Positions 63,984 to 64,000 of a stretch of DNA of 64,000 nt are shown piece by piece; positions within the stretch are counted from its first letter, which is position 1, and each line of letters begins with the position of its first letter. The DNA is from Streptomyces specialis. GTDB lineage: Bacteria > Actinomycetota > Actinomycetes > Streptomycetales > Streptomycetaceae. The stretch is taken from contig NZ_LN929895.1 of assembly GCF_001493375.1 (NCBI RefSeq), positions 585,485 to 649,484 of the forward strand, given 5' to 3'. A program made the translations under genes and the position numbers. The notes under the pieces were generated by a model. That model searched no databases. It saw nothing but the letters and a program-made list of their open reading frames with translations, and was not told the DNA's origin.

Positions 63984-64000
63984 AAGCGCTGGAAGTGTGG

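Overview
The window looks like a draft contig from a Streptomyces or very close relative. It has very high G+C, many GTG starts, 4-nt GTGA translational overlaps, and a typical actinobacterial gene set: an actinobacterial-type DNA polymerase III delta' subunit, a secreted tripeptidyl-aminopeptidase-like hydrolase, a carotenoid cluster with a DUF5914 Rieske protein, many TetR/PucR/WYL regulators and several NB-ARC/TPR STAND proteins.

Layout. (1) 0.2-3.2 kb is core chromosome: holB, a lipoprotein hydrolase and a truncated zinc-finger protein. (2) 3.35-18.93 kb is an integrative element of about 15.5 kb in a tRNA-Thr(CGT) gene. It is bounded by a 43-bp direct repeat of the tRNA 3' part and carries an integrase, a frameshifted excisionase, a DUF3631 ATPase, a MobC-like protein and a frameshifted relaxase. 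Two cargo blocks follow: a radical-SAM/CYTH/ATPase/regulator block, and a visibly less G+C-rich HerA ATPase - NurA-like nuclease - D12 adenine methyltransferase operon, which is the best candidate for an undescribed defence system. (3) 19-37 kb is a poorly assembled region with three NB-ARC/TPR STAND genes. One is translationally coupled to an XRE regulator and shares with it a 24-residue Gly/Asn/Gln/His-rich motif that resembles amyloid signalling motifs. The region also holds a near-perfect 8.2-kb palindrome centred at 28,998 that carries two copies of a decayed integrase, an unknown HTH-like protein and a TPR array, and a GT-B-like gene with eight tandem 7-bp repeats. (4) 37-49 kb is ordinary accessory chromosome: a TetR/quinone reductase pair with two operators, a TetR/glycosyltransferase pair, a GMC oxidoreductase, a secreted RTX-like protein, a histidine kinase/SpoIIE phosphatase/response regulator group and a GH15 trehalase-like enzyme. 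(5) 49.3-55.5 kb is a carotenoid cluster (crtY truncated, crtU 5' incomplete, DUF5914 Rieske, crtB, crtI). (6) 55.7-64 kb holds a TetR-flanked acyl-CoA dehydrogenase/thiolase/SDR operon, a PucR regulator, a GCS2-type ligase, a small basic protein and a WYL regulator.

Data quality. At least six places (3288-3320, 21365-21541, 22515-22794, 24873-24896, 37115-37144, 50205-50325) carry recognisable, partly degraded Illumina Nextera adapter sequence, in three cases with poly-G/poly-C runs. Each one breaks or ends a gene. One (21365-21541) can be removed on paper to restore a continuous STAND gene. Gene breaks, fusions and the palindrome in 19-37 kb should be treated as probable assembly products until checked with long reads. 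Several genes also carry single-base deletions in G/C runs, which may be sequence errors or real decay.
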